Of a DNA stretch of 13,753 nt, positions 13,702 to 13,753 are shown in pieces (positions within the stretch are counted from its first letter, which is position 1; every line of letters begins with the position of its first letter). The notes below the pieces were generated by a model. It did not search any database. It was not told the DNA's origin and was given only the letters and a program-made list of their open reading frames with translations. The stretch comes from Scatocola faecipullorum. GTDB taxonomy: Bacteria; Pseudomonadota; Alphaproteobacteria; RF32; CAG-239. Both the position numbers and the translations under genes were made by a program. The DNA lies in the NCBI GenBank assembly GCA_018714685.1, contig DVNC01000035.1, positions 1 through 13,753 of the forward strand, written 5' to 3'.

Positions 13702-13729
13702 TTTTTAATAACGCAAGATATTTTGTCAA
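13702..13729 (-). promoter_or_regulatory. Candidate promoter for the flotillin gene
   Basis: Minus strand: a perfect TTGACA (13724-13729), a 16-nt spacer, TAAAAA (13702-13707; 4 of 6). Transcription would start near 13695, giving a ~115-nt leader that includes the palindrome at 13652-13689. Confidence 0.45.
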
Positions 13730-13753
13730 AAAAAAGATATATATTTCAGAAAA

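Noticed and set aside
1..13753. Mobile element, prophage, CRISPR array or defence island
   Set aside because: No transposase, integrase, direct-repeat array, terminal inverted repeats or nuclease/helicase cassette seen; gene order is mostly core chromosomal.

Overview
The window looks like a chromosomal segment of an alphaproteobacterium, probably of Rhodospirillales-like or related gut/host-associated type. The strongest evidence is the block bamE (divergent) - DUF177/yceD - rpmF - plsX - fabH - ihfA - merR, an order characteristic of Alphaproteobacteria. The L32 protein carries four zinc-ligand cysteines, as I recall for Rhodospirillales-type L32. Base composition is moderate, with AT-rich intergenic regions. 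The genus assignment is inference.

Layout. (1) 1-1692, minus strand: the N-terminal part of an exported protein cut by the window edge, then a two-gene unit of a SocA/Panacea (DUF4065)-like gene followed by a DUF192 lipoprotein, closed by a rho-independent terminator. (2) 1906-5210, plus strand: an OmpA-domain lipoprotein, recJ and a DUF502 membrane protein, tightly packed (recJ and the DUF502 gene overlap by 3 bases at the start/stop codons). (3) 5287-5748, minus: bamE, converging on region 2 over a symmetric terminator. (4) 5817-9615, plus: DUF177, rpmF, plsX, fabH (overlapping plsX by 14 nt), ihfA behind its own good promoter, and a MerR regulator, closed by a symmetric terminator. (5) 9679-10811, minus: an unrecognised protein with a possible C-type-lectin-like C-terminal half, preceded by a family 6 (hypoxanthine) DNA glycosylase. 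(6) 11064-12089, plus: an AI-2E/PerM family permease. (7) 12156-13580, minus: a flotillin-like SPFH protein, with an AT-rich leader running to the window end.

How the genes fit together. Most of the window is housekeeping. Envelope biogenesis is represented by bamE, the OmpA-like lipoprotein and the DUF192 lipoprotein. PlsX and FabH supply phospholipid and fatty-acid synthesis. L32 belongs to the ribosome and the DUF177 protein is probably linked to rRNA/ribosome maturation. RecJ and the glycosylase act in DNA repair, IHF-alpha in nucleoid architecture, and the SPFH protein and AI-2E-type permease in the membrane.

I see no phage, insertion sequence, CRISPR array, tRNA or obvious defence island. 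The most curious points are: a near-identical AT-rich, Shine-Dalgarno-free leader before the unknown gene at 9679-10218 and the flotillin gene; a pair of mutually exclusive hairpins at 10903-10946; the absence of the bc1-complex chaperone gene normally found between bamE and DUF177; and loss of the conserved Asp in the OmpA-like peptidoglycan-binding motif.
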